A DNA stretch of 64,000 nt from Auricularia sp. M13 (GCA_037042915.1 CM073196.1:2356001-2420000), one strand, 5' to 3'. Counted from the first letter of the stretch, positions 52,121 through 64,000 are shown. Numbers and translations are program-made. The notes: generated by a model not told the origin, from the letters alone.

Positions 52121-52688
52121 TCATTGGCGTTGTGTGCTGTTAATCTGCGTGATAATGAGTATATTAGTAAATCACAGTCGGTGAAAGGGTACGCACAATG
52201 TCTCGTAGCTGGTTCTGTGCATCGTTGAATTGTTTCTCGAGGAATTTCTCCTGCTCGCCATGAGCGACGGACCGTCCGCAATGACAGGAAAGGCATACCT
52301 TCTTGCTGAGATTGACGATAGCTTCTGCAAGCTCCTTTTCTTGTGCACGCAAATCTGCTTCCATCTGTTGACGTGGGACCATCATAAACCTGGGAGGGAA
52401 TTGAGCGGTGCATCGAGCAAGGAATAGAGTGACCGTACGCTTTGCCGACGCCCTTGTACATGGACACGTCTCCTTCGAGAGCGCCGAGCTCGGTAATGGT
52501 GAGCTGAGTTGACTTGTGCTCCCGTTCCTTGGACGACTTCTGCGCCTTTGCTATTTGGAGCGCCTTGTGGGAGGTGGCGATCGTCGTCTGTATTTGATCA
52601 AGGATCTACAGCGAACAGTCAATATCGCACGATCTGGGCGGAAATATAAATGGAGGACCTTTCTCAGCGTGTGGTCCGGAAGCGACAT
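52121..52688 (-). CDS. PFD1: Prefoldin subunit 1 (beta type)
   Basis: A subunit of the hexameric cytosolic prefoldin chaperone that hands nascent actin and tubulin to the CCT chaperonin. Spliced reading: MSLPDHTLRK, IQTTIATSHKALQIAKAQKS, SKEREHKSTQLTITELGALE, VSMYKGVGK, FMMVPRQQMEADLRAQEKEL and EKQFNDAQNQLRDI. Two coiled-coil helices flank a beta-hairpin containing MYKGVGKxFM, as in the family. The last splice is ambiguous: reading through gives ...VRTLSPTVIY with a stop at 52164. Using the GTGCGT donor, TTTACTAAT branch site and CGCAG acceptor gives ...INSTQRQ with a stop at 52121, which I prefer. Divergent from SNU114 by 115 bp. Confidence 0.85.
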
Positions 52689-52803
52689 GACAGCGGCTGG
52701 AGAGTCGAAATATGGATAAGATCGAGAGTCGACGCGTGAGTCGGACTTGGCCGGCAGACGCGCCTCGGACTCGTCCTGCTTCAACTTCCCGTGCTCGCCT
52801 ACG
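52689..52803. promoter_or_regulatory. Shared divergent promoter, PFD1 / SNU114
   Basis: 115 bp between two divergent ATGs. No TATA box seen. Promoter role inferred from position. Confidence 0.4.
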
Positions 52804-55800
52804 ATGGTCAACTTCGACGACTATGACGAGTTCGGCAATTACATTGGCGCCGACCTCGACTCGGACGACGAGGACGGCCAACAACCCGCGGAGTCGGCAT
52901 TCGTTCCCCAGCGCGCAGAACCTCAGCCGCTCGAGGGCTACGATGACGACGCGCCGGCTGCGCGGGACGAGAACGCCATGGAGGTAGACGGTGAGCCTGT
53001 GCTGTTGCTTAGGCATTCAGATTAATGCTCTAACATGGTCTTGCTGCAGAAATACCGCGTAATGCAATAATCTTGCACGAGGACAAGAAATACTATCCCA
53101 GCGCCTCCGAAGTTTATGGCGAGGATGTCGAGGCCATAGTTCAGGAGGAAGACGCGCAGCCGTTGACAGAACCTATCATCCAGCCTGTCAAAGTACGCAA
53201 GTGGCAGGTTGAGGAGAAAGACCTACCCGAAACGCGCTTCGATAAAGGGTAAGAATGCCTATTGGAACGTTAAAAATGGTCTGAACGCTATGACAGTTTC
53301 CTGCTTCAAATGACAAGTTTCCCGGACATGATTCGCAATGTTGCGGTCGTAGGACATCTGCACCATGGCAAGACCGCGCTGTTGGACATGCTCGTCTTCG
53401 AGACCCACAAACTTGCATGGGATTCGGACAAACCAGTACGAGAACATACCAGCTTTGCATAGCTTACGCTGAGCAAAATTCGTCTCAATAGACACGCTAT
53501 ACGGACACACACACGCTCTCGCGCGCACGCGAAATATCGATCAAATCCTCGCCCATGTCGCTCGTTCTTTCCACCACAGCCGGCAAGTCGCATCTGATAC
53601 ATTTGGTCGACACGCCTGGTCATGTAAACTTTGTCGATGAGGCGGCGGCGGCTATGCGTTTGGTAGACGGTGTGGTCATTGTCGTGGATGTCGTCGAAGG
53701 CGTCATGGTCAACACGGAATGCCTCATCCGGCACGCACTCCAAGAGGGACTTGCCCTCACTCTCGTCATCAACAAGATTGACCGACTCATCCTCGAGCTT
53801 CGTGTCAAGCCAGTAGACGCATATTACAAGATTCGGCACACCCTGGAAGAGGTTAACACTGTCATCAGGTTCGCAGTATTGATATTGCATCTGCCACTTG
53901 TTTTCTTATTTATGCTGCCCACCCAGCTCTGTGAACCCCGATCCTGAGCTCAGACTGAGTCCTGAGCGCGGGAATGTCGCGTTTGCGAGCACTGACATGG
54001 GCTGGTGCTTCACTTTGGGCTCATTCGCTCAGATGTATTCGGACACATACGGTCGGTGCTTTCGCTGCATGTTGACGTCTCTCATTGCCTTTCAGGCAAG
54101 TTGGACGTCAAGTCCTTTGCCGACAGACTCTGGGGCGACATCTACGTCGTCAAGACAGCGGACAATAACCAGAAATTCACACGCAAACCCGTTGAACTGG
54201 AACAGCCTCGGACATTTGTGCAGTTTGTTTTGGAGCCCATTTACAAGCTCTACACCCAGGTGCTCAGCGAGAGCCCGGAGAACTTGGCCGACACGCTTGC
54301 CGAGCTTGGGATCAAGCTCAAGCCTATCATGTACAAGATGGACGTCCGACCGCTGCTGAAAGCCGTCTGTGATCAATTCTTCGGGACGAGCACAGGCCTA
54401 GTGGACATGCTCGTGCAGTGGGTCCCGTCTCCTGCCGAAGCCAACAGATTGAAGGTTGGTGCTGAGCTCTGGGAAAGTGCGTGCCTGATTGAGAACTGCA
54501 GGTCGAGCGGACGTATTCCGGGCCACAGAATTCTTCTCTTGCGGAGTCGATGAAGGAATGCGAGCGCAAGGCACCACTCATAGTGCAAATAACCAAGCTT
54601 TACCAAACTACGGATGCACAGAGTTTCCGTGCATTCGGCAGGGTGATGAGCGGAACCGTCACGCGTGGCATGGACGTCAAGGTTCTCGGTGAAGGTTTCT
54701 CGCCAGAGGATGAGGAAGACATGGTCCCCGCTACCATCGAGAACGTTTGGATCTACAACTCCAGGTGAGTGGCCAACGACTCTGCGACTCCTGGTACAGG
54801 ATGGTGACAACCATCAGATATGTTATCGAGGCAGAGGAAGTCGGTCCAGGGAATCTGGTCCTCTTGGGTGGCGTGGATGCATCCATCTTCAAGACCGCGA
54901 CAATCGCCGCGGCCGATATCGACGAGGACTTGTACATCTTCCGCCCACTGAAGCACATGACACAGCCTGTGTTGAAGGTCGCAGTCGAGCCTGTCAACCC
55001 ATCCGAGCTGCCGAAGATGCTGTCCGGCCTGCGGAACGTCAACAAAAGTTACCCGCTCGTCACAACCAAGGTCGAGGAAAGCGGCGAGCATGTCATCATT
55101 GGCACCGGCGAGCTGCATCTCGACTGCATCATGCACGACTTGCGCAGATTGTATTCGGAGATCGAGATCAAGGTGTCCGACCCCGTGACAACATTTTGCG
55201 AAACGGTTCTGGAGACGAGCGCTCTCAAATGCTACGCCGATACCCCCAACAAAAAGTACGCTGTGTATTATGTCATTGGCAGACATTTTAAATGCTGACG
55301 ACGATGCTTGCAGGAACCGCATCACGATGATCGCGGAGCCGCTGGAGAAGGGCGTCGCAGAGGATATTCAGAATGGCCGGGTAACGATGCGCATGACGCC
55401 AAAGGAACGCGGTTCATTCTTCCAAGAGAAGTACGGGTGGGATCTCCTTGCGTCTCGCTCAATCTGGGCGTTTGGTCCGGACGAGAGCGGTCCAAATATC
55501 CTGGTGGACGATACGTTACCGTCGCAAGTATGTTCGATTGCTCCCTCCACATTCTCCTCGCGATTGACATTGTGGCACTTGTAGGTAGACAAGAAGTTGC
55601 TTCTGACGGTCAAGGACCATATCAAGCAGGGTTTCCAATGGGGCGCGCGGGAAGGCCCGCTGTGCGACGAGCGTACGTTCACCATGCTCTGTTTGATGCA
55701 AATTATTCATGATTTTCGCAGCGATGCGCGGTGTCAAATTCCGCGTGCTGGATGCCAGTCTTGCTCAAGAACCGATCCATCGTGGAGGGGGGCAGATCGT

Positions 55801-56442
55801 TCCGACCGCCCGGCGAGTGTGTTATTCGTCATTTTTGATGGTCGGTCCTGTTTTCTTTGGCGAGGAACCTTATTGACAGTTTATAGGCAACGCCACGGTT
55901 GATGGAGCCGATTTACTACGTGGAAGTACAAACTCCTGCGGATTGTATATCCGCTGTCTACACAGTGCTCGCCCGCCGCCGCGGGCACGTCACACAGGAT
56001 ATCCCGAAAGCGGGTTCGCCTTTGTATACCGTGAAGGCGCTGATACCGGTCATCGACGCCAACGGATTTGAGACGGACTTGCGGACAGCAACCCAGGGCC
56101 AGGCTTTCTGCTTGCAAATATTTGACCACTGGTCTATTGTCCCTGGTTCGCTGACCCTTCGTGAACAGAGGTCTCGGCATCTAACTATTCATTCCTTGTA
56201 GGTGACCCGACGGACGCGAGCATCAAACTGCGACCACTCGAGCCGGCTGCTGGTCAAGCGCTTGCCCGCGATCTGGTGCTGAAGACACGCCGCCGGAAGG
56301 GTCTGGGAGATCAAATTGCTGTGTCGAAGTACCTCGACGAGGAGTTTTTGGTCAGTAAAGTTATTCGACCTGTAACGCAACTGACCTTTTCCCCCCGTAG
56401 CTTGCGCTTTCGGCCTCTGGCCATGCCGATCTTTTAGGATGA
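52804..56442 (+). CDS. SNU114: U5 snRNP GTPase Snu114 (EFTUD2)
   Basis: The EF-2-like GTPase that controls spliceosome activation and disassembly. The acidic N-terminus reads [20 protein letters not shown], typical of the family. G motifs: [14 protein letters not shown] (G1), [11 protein letters not shown] (G3) and [11 protein letters not shown] (G4). Then [48 protein letters not shown] (domain II), [20 protein letters not shown], and [20 protein letters not shown] (domain III). Domain IV/V motifs follow: [44 protein letters not shown] and [13 protein letters not shown], ending in [20 protein letters not shown] and a short ASGHADLLG tail. About twelve introns, all short. I saw no broken frame. 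Confidence 0.95.
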
Positions 56443-56681
56443 TAGCTTGTATAGACTACTCTTGCAAAAATGTACAACAGCCGCTGCAACCGGCTTGCCT
56501 CGAGACCTTGCACCCGCAAACTCCTCAATTTGTGATACATATCTAAGAACACTCCTCACTAAGGTCATACACTGGACTCGTTACATGTTATATTACAGCT
56601 CCCCTCCGCACTGTAAAAAAGGAAGGGGATGATTCAATGCCTATCATGAAGTTGTGCTGTGGGTCGATGATGTGATTGCGT

Positions 56682-59600
56682 CTAGAGGCGACTGTTGGAA
56701 ATGCGACGGATGGGCTCAAGCTAGCACAAACAAATGAGCATGGAGTATGCGCATGCAATGCATTCGCCCAAACGTACCTTGCGACGGATCTCCTTCAAGG
56801 CCGTCGTCTTAGGCTGCCAGTCATCAAACTGGGCACGCAGTTCGACGAATTGGTGACCGAACAATTCGCCGACACGCGGGTCAGCAAGGATATGCCGCAG
56901 TGCCCATGGAATCTCGTAGTCATTGCGTGGGGCACGAGGGGAAAAGTGGTCGACGGCAAGTTCGGCTGGTCCGTTCAACACGCCACTTGACTCGAAAAGA
57001 TACCGGACAGCGAGCCTGTGCATATGGCATCAGTGCATTGCACGACGTAGAATCAGTCTTCTTACAGGTATGTTGCTGGCTCCTCGTAGGCCGAGGAGTG
57101 GCCTACACCACTCAAAGAGCCCGCGGTGGCCTCGGAAAGATGTGCGATTAGGCCAGCATCGTCGATACCAGCGTTTCGCAGGCGAAGGAGTAGGATTAAT
57201 AGATTAGACAGGAAATCGGATGAGCTGCACGAATATCAGGCCACCGCAGCACAAGTAATAGCTCAGTTGAGCGCACCTGTACGCATCCCCGTCGATGTAG
57301 AGCGCACGCAAAATTAGAGGATGTGAAATAGAGGTGAAAGTCCCAGAGTATATGGGTACAACTGCAAAGCGAGTGAATCCAAGCACACCGCCGCAGCTTC
57401 GTTCAACGGACCTTGATCATCAAGTGACGCGATGTACACGAATCGTACACCGTGAGAAAGGACATCGCTCAGCGCTTCAAAGTAAAGCTTCGAGACGGTA
57501 CTGTTGGTGTCCTGGAACTCGAACAATTCCCGTGCAGCAGCAGATTCGAAATATTGAAGGTACGGCTGGACAATGCTGCTCGAGTGCAAGTAGGTCAATG
57601 GTCCAAGGTGGATGCCACACAGCGCAAGGCAGCAGACGCGCTGGTTTCCAACACCAGTCCAAGACGGCATGGACGGACTGGTTGGCAACGTCCCCGCCTC
57701 GTCGGGGGCAACGCGAATATGTCCTTCGTGGATAAGACGACGCAGGAGATGAGTCGATGCCACAGAGCCTTGCGAATGTGTGGCGACGAAAACGACGTCG
57801 GCGAGATGGAGGTCCTCCACCCATTCTTCGCGAGACATGAGATTCTCATAGAGCTTCTCGACACGTCGTTCGATGGTCCCTTCGCCCTCGAGCGGTATTG
57901 TTGTCAACTTGTCCAACGCATGATCGTGGGAGTTCATGAAACCGGTTACGGCGGCCTCCATCATCGTCGCAAATTTCGAGCTCGTTCCGGTAGGTTCTCC
58001 AAACATTGTGCGCATGATTGCACCCTACAGAGTGTGCGGTAAGTCGTTGAATTCCTGTGCAGTCATGAAACGAGAGACTTACAGGGAACCAACCGTGAAC
58101 TCCGAGGACTACCACACGCTTGCACCCCTGCAACAAGCCCTTGACATCGTCCTCAGCATCTTTGACGTTAGGCACGCCGCCCAGCACATTCCATGCCCGC
58201 GGAAGTTGCTTTGCCCAACGCCGGTCACCGCGTTTATGGTGACCCTCAAAAACGAGCCCGCTCCTCCGCAGAACGTCGTGATGTTCTTCATGATGCTCCG
58301 TTCGATTGAACAGTGAGTCTCTCACCATGCCGAGCGTCCTCCGCAGTGCGGAAGGCGCAGGCGGAGGGGCTCGCCTGGGCTCCGTCTTGAACGTGTCGTC
58401 GAACGTGGGAAGAACGAGGTTCGGTGCACGCGCAGTTGGAGGGGCGGTAGCAGCTTTGCCTTTCTTGGACGAAGAGGAAGGGGCCGGGGACGCCGAGCGC
58501 GGCACGATCGTGGCAGCACGCACGTTCTGCTTGACGTTCTGGGACTCGGTGATAGGCTGAGCGGGCGGCTTGCCGCTAGGTGGTTCAGTGCTCGACGTCG
58601 CCTTTGCGTTGCGTTTCGATGCTTTGCCCTTGCCTGGTGGAGGGTCGGACATCACTACAGAGGGCGGTGCGCTCGCTTGCGTTTGCGACGCGCCTGCGTC
58701 GTCGTCAAGGTCCATGACCTCCATACCGCCGTTCTCGTCGTACATCTTCTTCGACGTCGGCGCGCGCCCGCGTCCAGTAAAGAACGTTACCCAGGACGCG
58801 CGCTGTTCGGCCGTGCGCATGAGAGGATTAGTCTCGAGCTCGGACTGCGAATGTCGAGGAGACTGAGGCTCGGGAGACTCTGTCCGCTGCAGTCCCGGTT
58901 GGACAGCAGCTTCGGCGCCGGGCTTATCGTTTTCCGATGGTTCAGTAGCAGCTGCCCACGTCCATGGCGAATACCAGACGGACCTCCGTGTTTCTGCGGA
59001 CTTTATGGATGCTGCGGAAGACCCGGAGGGAAGGGTAGGAAGGTCGGGAGAGGACATCGCTGGCGAAGGCGGCAGATCAGCAGCAGGCACAGCAGGAGAC
59101 ACAGGCAATGATTGCGTCTCGCTTGTCGCAGCTGCGGGAGCCGTCGGGGTCGACCAAAGATAGCTGAGCCAGGAAGCCTCTTGTCTCGCCTCTCTCGACG
59201 TCTGGACGACCTCTTTACCGTCAGAGGGCTGATTAGATTTCTGAGGTCCAGTGTCCTCGAGTGCAGATGTATCGATCTCCATCACTTCTGGTCCTGCTTT
59301 ATCCGCCTTGGCAATGACCTCGAGCGGAAGCTTGGGGCGTCCGAGTAAGGGTATACTGAGCGTATACCTGGGTGCAGAAGAGTTCATCGTGGACAGAGTT
59401 TGTTGGGAACAGCAACGAGCTGTGCAGCCGGGGGAGGCGGAGGTGGACTGGATGCACGATCGGGCGTCGGCGCTTTGGAATCGATGCTCATGGCTAACGA
59501 GGCCACTGATGGATTCGCTTTGTGCGAGGAGCGGCCGATAGAGCCAAACCATCCCGCACGGCGTGACGACGAGACGTCGTCGTTATTGGAGTTAGGAGAC

Positions 59601-60493
59601 GAGATAGGGATGGGGTCGCTACGTGGCGGCGATGGGTCTCGTCGCGGCGGTGTGGGCGGGGGTGTAACCGGTACAGCTGCATCGCGCTTTAGGAGCGGCT
59701 GCGCGACGACCGCGAGTGGCTGCTCCGGTAACGACGCTGACGACGTGGCGTCGGATCCGGCATTCATAGCAGCGTTCCCCCCAAAGCCGAACCATCCCCG
59801 TCGATTAGGAAGGGACGATGAATGAGACTCTGGCGACATGGGAGTTGTCGAGGACGATCCCTTGACCTCGATTGGTGCTGTGGATGGGACGTCGGTGGAC
59901 GATACGGTGACGGGCGCCGGCAACACGACCACCGGCTCTGGTGTTGGCGCGCATGGCTGTTCCACAACTGCGACGGGCGCCGAGGTATGTTCTACGCGTG
60001 CGCTCGTTGCAAGGGAAGCATTGGACGCCTTCTTGCCAAAATTAAACCAGGCGGACTTGGGCTGCTGCATCGGCGCCGAGGTCGACGCGTCGGGGCTGGC
60101 CGCAGCAACAGCACCACTAGGTGCGGGCGAGTTCGCATCAGGCGCGGTTGCAGGCGGCAAAGCTGGCACGGGCGGGATATCTTCTTCGAGCCGCTGGCGT
60201 TTGTTGGAGCGCGACGAGCCGCCTCGTGTCAGAGGCTCGCGCGTCGACCGGACGGAGGCTGCGACCGAGGCCTGCGACGGCGAGCGTCGCACCGACGACG
60301 AGCCGGATCGCCTGGACGGAATGGGCGCCAGGGGGTCGTCGAGTTCGTAGGACGGGCTGGAGATCTTTGCCTGGAGCGTGTCTACGGCGGTCTTGCCGGG
60401 CGGCGACGAGTGGGCCTCTGCGAAGACAAGGGACAGCGTGGGTTCTGAGCGTTTCTTGGCCTGTCTGAGCCGCCAGGACGGTGGTTGGCTCAT
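56682..60493 (-). CDS. YML020W-like alpha/beta hydrolase with Trp-motif N-terminus (one-base frame break)
   Basis: A large fungal-specific protein with a ~650-residue disordered N-terminus and a C-terminal hydrolase-like domain. The N-terminus carries spaced Trp motifs: SAWFNFGKKAS, RRGWFGFGG, RAGWFGSIGRSS, ASWLSYLWS, SVWYSPWTW and ASWVTFFTGRG. The hydrolase part has RRTLGMVRDSLFNR, RAWNVLGGVPNVKDA, RVVVLGVHGWFP, FVATHSQGSVASTHLLRRL (a nucleophile-elbow-like H-S-Q-G), and ESAARELFEFQD. The last exon splices to KLEPIRRISNSRL. The frame breaks at 59399-59401: one missing T (A on the coding strand) restores PNKTLSTMNSSAPRY. A TATATA at 60545-60550 sits ~50 bp upstream of the start. The biochemical activity of the family is, to my knowledge, undetermined. 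Confidence 0.78.
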
Positions 60494-60595
60494 AGAGCGC
60501 TGGTGGGACGAGAGTGTGCAATGGGCAGGAGAGAATTGTCGGAGTATATAGCGTGGCTATTTCCGCCACCGTGACCGGGCACGACGTCACCGAAA

Positions 60596-63328
60596 TCACG
60601 ACAGCAGCTTTCTGACTCTCTTTTCCACCAGCCCGACGTAATCGTCAACGCCGCTCAGCAGCTTCACCTTCCCCTTCGCAACCAGATACACCCGCCCGGG
60701 CTCCCGTGTCCCGCCCGTCGCCGCCGTCGCCGTCATCCTCGCTATCGTCGTCGTCCTCGTCGTCGTCCGCCATTTCCGACGGCGGTAGCAGCGGCGCGCC
60801 TTCGACGACGCAGCGCACAAGGTGCCGGTCGTGGCTGACCAGCACTACCGCGCCCGTGTATGCTCGCAGTCCCCGTACCAACGCCGCCACAGTGTACAGG
60901 TCGAGGTGCGTCGACACTTCGTCCAGCACTAGGCAATCCGGCGCTGTCACCAGCTCCAATCACCAATTACACGACTGTCCTCACAATCCACGGCTCACCT
61001 GGATAGACCACGAGTGCCAGTGCTAGCCGCACTTTCTGCCCTCCGGAGAGCGACGCGATCGGGTTTGTCGCCTTCTTGCCTAGCCCGTAGCTACCCAAGA
61101 ACGCTCTCGCCCTGGCTACGTCGATGTCGATATTGTGCACACTCTTGAGGGTGTCGATGAAGTGCTCTGCTGCCGACTTCCGTGCAAATTGGGGTGCCGA
61201 AAGCGCTTCGACAGAGTGCTGGTCATAGCATGCAAATCGCAGCCGGGGATGATGCTCGACCTTGCCACTTGTCGGCTTGGCCGTTCCTGTGAGGAGCTAT
61301 AACCGCCGTCAGTCAAGGCAGCTAATGATGCAGATTTTCGCATGCCTTGACGATGGTACTCTTGCCCTCGCCATTGCGTCCTGGGCCTGCGTCAGCATCG
61401 AGCACGCTGCAGTGGTTCTATACTCGCCGACAAGTGCAATGCGTGAGCCAGGATGGACCTTGATATCTACTCCCTGCACGATGACCGGCCCCCGTGCCGT
61501 ATACTTGAACGCGACATCCGTTGCTGAAATCAGCGCCCCGGGGAACCGCAGCGGCTCTGGGTTTGGAAATGGCAGCGATACATCCCTCTCCAGTTCGTCG
61601 ATCTCGACTGCAAATCGTGCCGACTCGAAGTATCCGGCGTTGTCGTTCAACTTGAACCTAGATTGCTCAGCATGCCCGATGCTCATCAGAACTCCCACAT
61701 ACCTATGCCCCTTCTCATTTTTCTCCTGACCCCACCGTTCCTCGAGCTTCTTTTTGCGCATCTTGACCTGCTTGGACAACGTCTCGTCGCCTGTCTGCTT
61801 CGCGCGCCTGGAGCCTTCGCTGATTGATTTCTCAATCCCCGCTTTCCGCTTGTCAAGAGCCGCCTGCATCTTGAGTTTGCCTTTCCGTTTTTTCTTCTGC
61901 TCCCTCTCCACCTCGGTGAGGTTCCCGATGTAGTAATGCAGCGTTTTGTCCTTGAGAATGACAATTTCCTCGCACACCGCATCGAGGAAGTCGCGATCGT
62001 GCGCGACGAGGACGATTGTGCACGGGAGGGAGATCAGGTACTCTGAGGTACTCCAGTCAGCATCGAATCGAGAACCATTGCTTGTCCGACTTGCCGGATA
62101 GCCACACGACCGAGAACATATCTAGATAGTTGGTGCACTCGTCAAGTAGGAGAACGTCTGGTTTTTGCAACAGTGCGCTCGCGAGCGAACAGCGGGACCT
62201 CCAGCCGCCACTGAGAGTTGAAAACTTAGCGGTCAGCTGCTCCTGTGAGAATCCCAGGCCAATGAGGATGGATTGTGCGCGAGCTTCCGTCGAGGCCGCA
62301 TCGAGCTATGGGTTTGCAGCTGATTAGCCACGAATTCTATATGCGTATGCGTAGCCAACCCAGCATTACGTACGATATCCAACGTATTCTGAATATCCTC
62401 GAGCATGCTGGTTGCTTGAGGAATGAGGGACTCGTCGTATTGAAGGTTCTTGGCCCTGAGGAGGATGAGGGTGTTAACTCTTGAAGTAGAGGTATTGACG
62501 AAAACCCCACGAACCTATCCTCGGATTCTGCGACCTTCGCTTCCGCTTGGAGCAGCTTCTTCCTGGCATCCGCACCACGCGCGCCGCTCCTCTTCAAAGC
62601 TATCTTCTTCGCGTTCTCCAGCTGCACCTTGGATCTCTCCAACTCGAGCGTTGCCACAGCCTTCGCGAGATCGTCTACATCTCCATTTTCTAGCGCATGA
62701 GACAGCACTATTCAAGGCGAAGTCATTATGAGGGGAAGAGAGAGATCGACCGTAAGGACACGCACATCGATGCTCTCGCATGGCGTCCTCACGCCTCTGA
62801 TCGCTCATGACTACGCGTTGGGTCACGGTGTAGTCTTCACCGACCGCGCCAAATGCGTCTGTCCCTTCGATCTGACTCACAAGCAGAATGCGCAGGTTCT
62901 CAGGTACGCCTGGGATGAGCTTCTTTCCGATGGCTTGAAGAAGTGCTGTCGACGTGACGTTTGCATAGACGCGCATATTGGCCGGGGACGCGAAAGACGC
63001 ACTGGATTTTCCCTCCCCGTTGCGTCCAACGAGGCCATAGCGAACTCCAGCCTTTCGGGTCAATGGATCATACTGCGTTAATGGACGAGGCCTAAGCAGA
63101 AAATTGCCAAGCGTACCTTGAACCGGACGTGTGCATCGACGAGCAAATCCTCGTTACCGATTGTGACGTTTACCTGCTTCAGATCAAGCTTTCCAACAGG
63201 GTGCATGTCAGTCGTTAAGAGCTCAGGATATCTAGTTACGATACCTCTTGCGAAAGCGTGCTTATCGTGTCGACATGGAAGCGGGACGTCTGGGACGTTG
63301 CAGTGATGCTGGGATGCGAGGATGACAT
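60596..63328 (-). CDS. ABCF-type soluble twin-ATPase (one-base frame break near the C-terminus)
   Basis: A cytosolic ABC protein with two nucleotide-binding domains and no membrane part; family members act on ribosomes. Start ATG 63326-63328 reads MSSSHPSITATSQTSRFHVD. NBD1: LKQVNVTIGNEDLLVDAH, GRNGEGKS (Walker A), LSGGWRSRCSLASALLQ (signature), and VLLLDECTNYLD (Walker B). A basic coiled linker follows (REQKKKRKGKLKMQ, RMRKKK-like). NBD2: ATDVAFKYTARGPVIVQGVD, GRNGEGKST, SLSGGQKVRLALAL, and CLVLDEVSTHLDL with VLVSHDRHLV. A very acidic loop (EMADDDEDDDDSEDD) precedes the end. The frame breaks at about 60710-60716: dropping one base restores REPGRVYLVAKGKVKLL and the stop at 60596. The splice into NBD2 Walker A (about 61370-61405) is also unresolved. 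Subfamily (Gcn20, Arb1, New1/Elf1 or another) is not assigned. Confidence 0.83.
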
Positions 63329-63626
63329 CGTCGTTTGTTGATTTCAAATGCAGAAGCAATGTAGGTATTCGTTACGCCTTCGGGACAACGACAGAAACGT
63401 CAAAGCGGGCGATTTAAAAAACGCGACTACAACAAGTACAAGTCACGAACATCGGAACCGGCAGATTTGCGTGCAGCCTGAGCAAGTTCCCGATATGGCT
63501 AATCTATAGGGGCTTCTTGGCGCAAAAATTCCAAACGTTGGGTTTTCTCGGTAGGCAAGTCCTATCGAGGTTCAAAAAATGCATTTTAATGGGGTAATAA
63601 TACAAGGACGATCGTTTCTTTCGTTG
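63329..63626. other. Intergenic, ABCF promoter and dehydrogenase 3' region
   Basis: About 300 bp, AT-rich in the middle. Both neighbours are on the minus strand. No gene seen. Confidence 0.35.
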
Positions 63627-64000
63627 TTACATACGGGCATCGCTGTGCCGAACGCGAATAACGACCTTTCCCATCTGTGATCCCTTTGTGAGCACCTCGA
63701 AGCCACTTTCCGCGTTCTCGAGCCCATCAATGACCTCCGACACAACTGGGACTATCTTGTGCTTGGATATGAATTGCGTAGCCTCCTTCAATTCTTTGTG
63801 GCTGCCCATCATGCTGCCCTTGAGCTGAATGTTTCGCATGACCTCTCGCATCGTGAATTGGATGGAGGGTACAGCAGTCCTAGAATAATAAGATGCGGTC
63901 ATTCGCGAAGGAGGCATAGGGAGGCTTCAATAGTTTGCGCGTCTGTCCGCATATATCACCTCCAGCGGAGTCGATTACAACGTCGATGAGCGCCCCGTTC
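63627..64000 (-). CDS. Zinc-type alcohol dehydrogenase-like protein, 3' part only
   Basis: The gene enters from the right edge. Visible: GALIDVVIDSAGGD, the end of the Rossmann NAD(P)-binding fold; an intron in about 63895-63975; then SIQFTMREVMRNIQLKGSMM, GSHKELKEATQFISKHKIVP and EVLTKGSQMGKVVIRV, the C-terminal part of the medium-chain dehydrogenase catalytic domain. This matches the quinone-oxidoreductase/zinc-type ADH-like branch. The zinc and substrate sites lie outside the window, so specificity cannot be judged. Confidence 0.8.

Overview
The window is a gene-dense stretch of a fungal nuclear genome. Nearly every gene is split by many short introns (mostly about 45-65 nt) with GTGCGT, GTGAGT or GTACGT donors and CTGAC/CTAAC-like branch sites. 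The base composition is GC-rich, and the gene set includes a tyrosine-kinase-like kinase of a type typical of mushroom-forming fungi. This points to a basidiomycete, probably Agaricomycotina; I cannot name a genus. No rRNA, tRNA, CRISPR array, intact transposon or secondary-metabolite cluster was recognised.

Layout, left to right. 0-7 kb: a partial gene at the left edge, a PHO84-type phosphate transporter (-), a 2-kb gene-poor stretch, and LEU4 (-). 7-19 kb: cytosolic glutamyl-tRNA synthetase (+), kinetochore DSN1/Mis13 (-), ATG9 (-), and a SAP-domain TKL kinase (+). 19-26 kb: an Aro8-type aminotransferase (+), a gamma-tubulin complex protein (-), and a choline/ethanolamine phosphotransferase (+). 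26-32 kb: three nuclear genes for mitochondrial energy production, ATP2 (-), COX5 (+) and ATP15 (-), with a GIS2-like zinc-knuckle gene among them. 32-42 kb: an IQ/calmodulin-type protein (-), a methyltransferase with a charged repeat tail (-), a Rab4/Ypt4-like GTPase (+), a dual-specificity phosphatase (-), eIF4A (-) and fibrillarin NOP1 (+). 43-57 kb: PMT4 (+), UBP3/USP10 (-) head-to-head with HEL2/ZNF598 (+), prefoldin 1 (-) and SNU114 (+). 57-64 kb: a YML020W-like alpha/beta hydrolase (-), an ABCF ATPase (-), and the 3' part of a zinc-type alcohol dehydrogenase (-).

Most genes are single-copy housekeeping genes. Many sit in divergent pairs with 84-210 bp between start codons: LEU4/GluRS, GCP/CPT, methyltransferase/Rab, eIF4A/NOP1, UBP3/HEL2 and PFD1/SNU114. 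The most interesting pair is UBP3/HEL2: a deubiquitinase and a ubiquitin ligase that, in studied eukaryotes, act in opposite directions on stalled 40S ribosomes. Here they share an 84-bp promoter.

At least eight conserved genes carry a single-base reading-frame break, mostly at 2-4 base homopolymer runs. Because so many unrelated essential genes are hit, uncorrected indel errors in the assembly are a better explanation than pseudogenes. Coordinates below are start-codon to stop-codon spans including introns.
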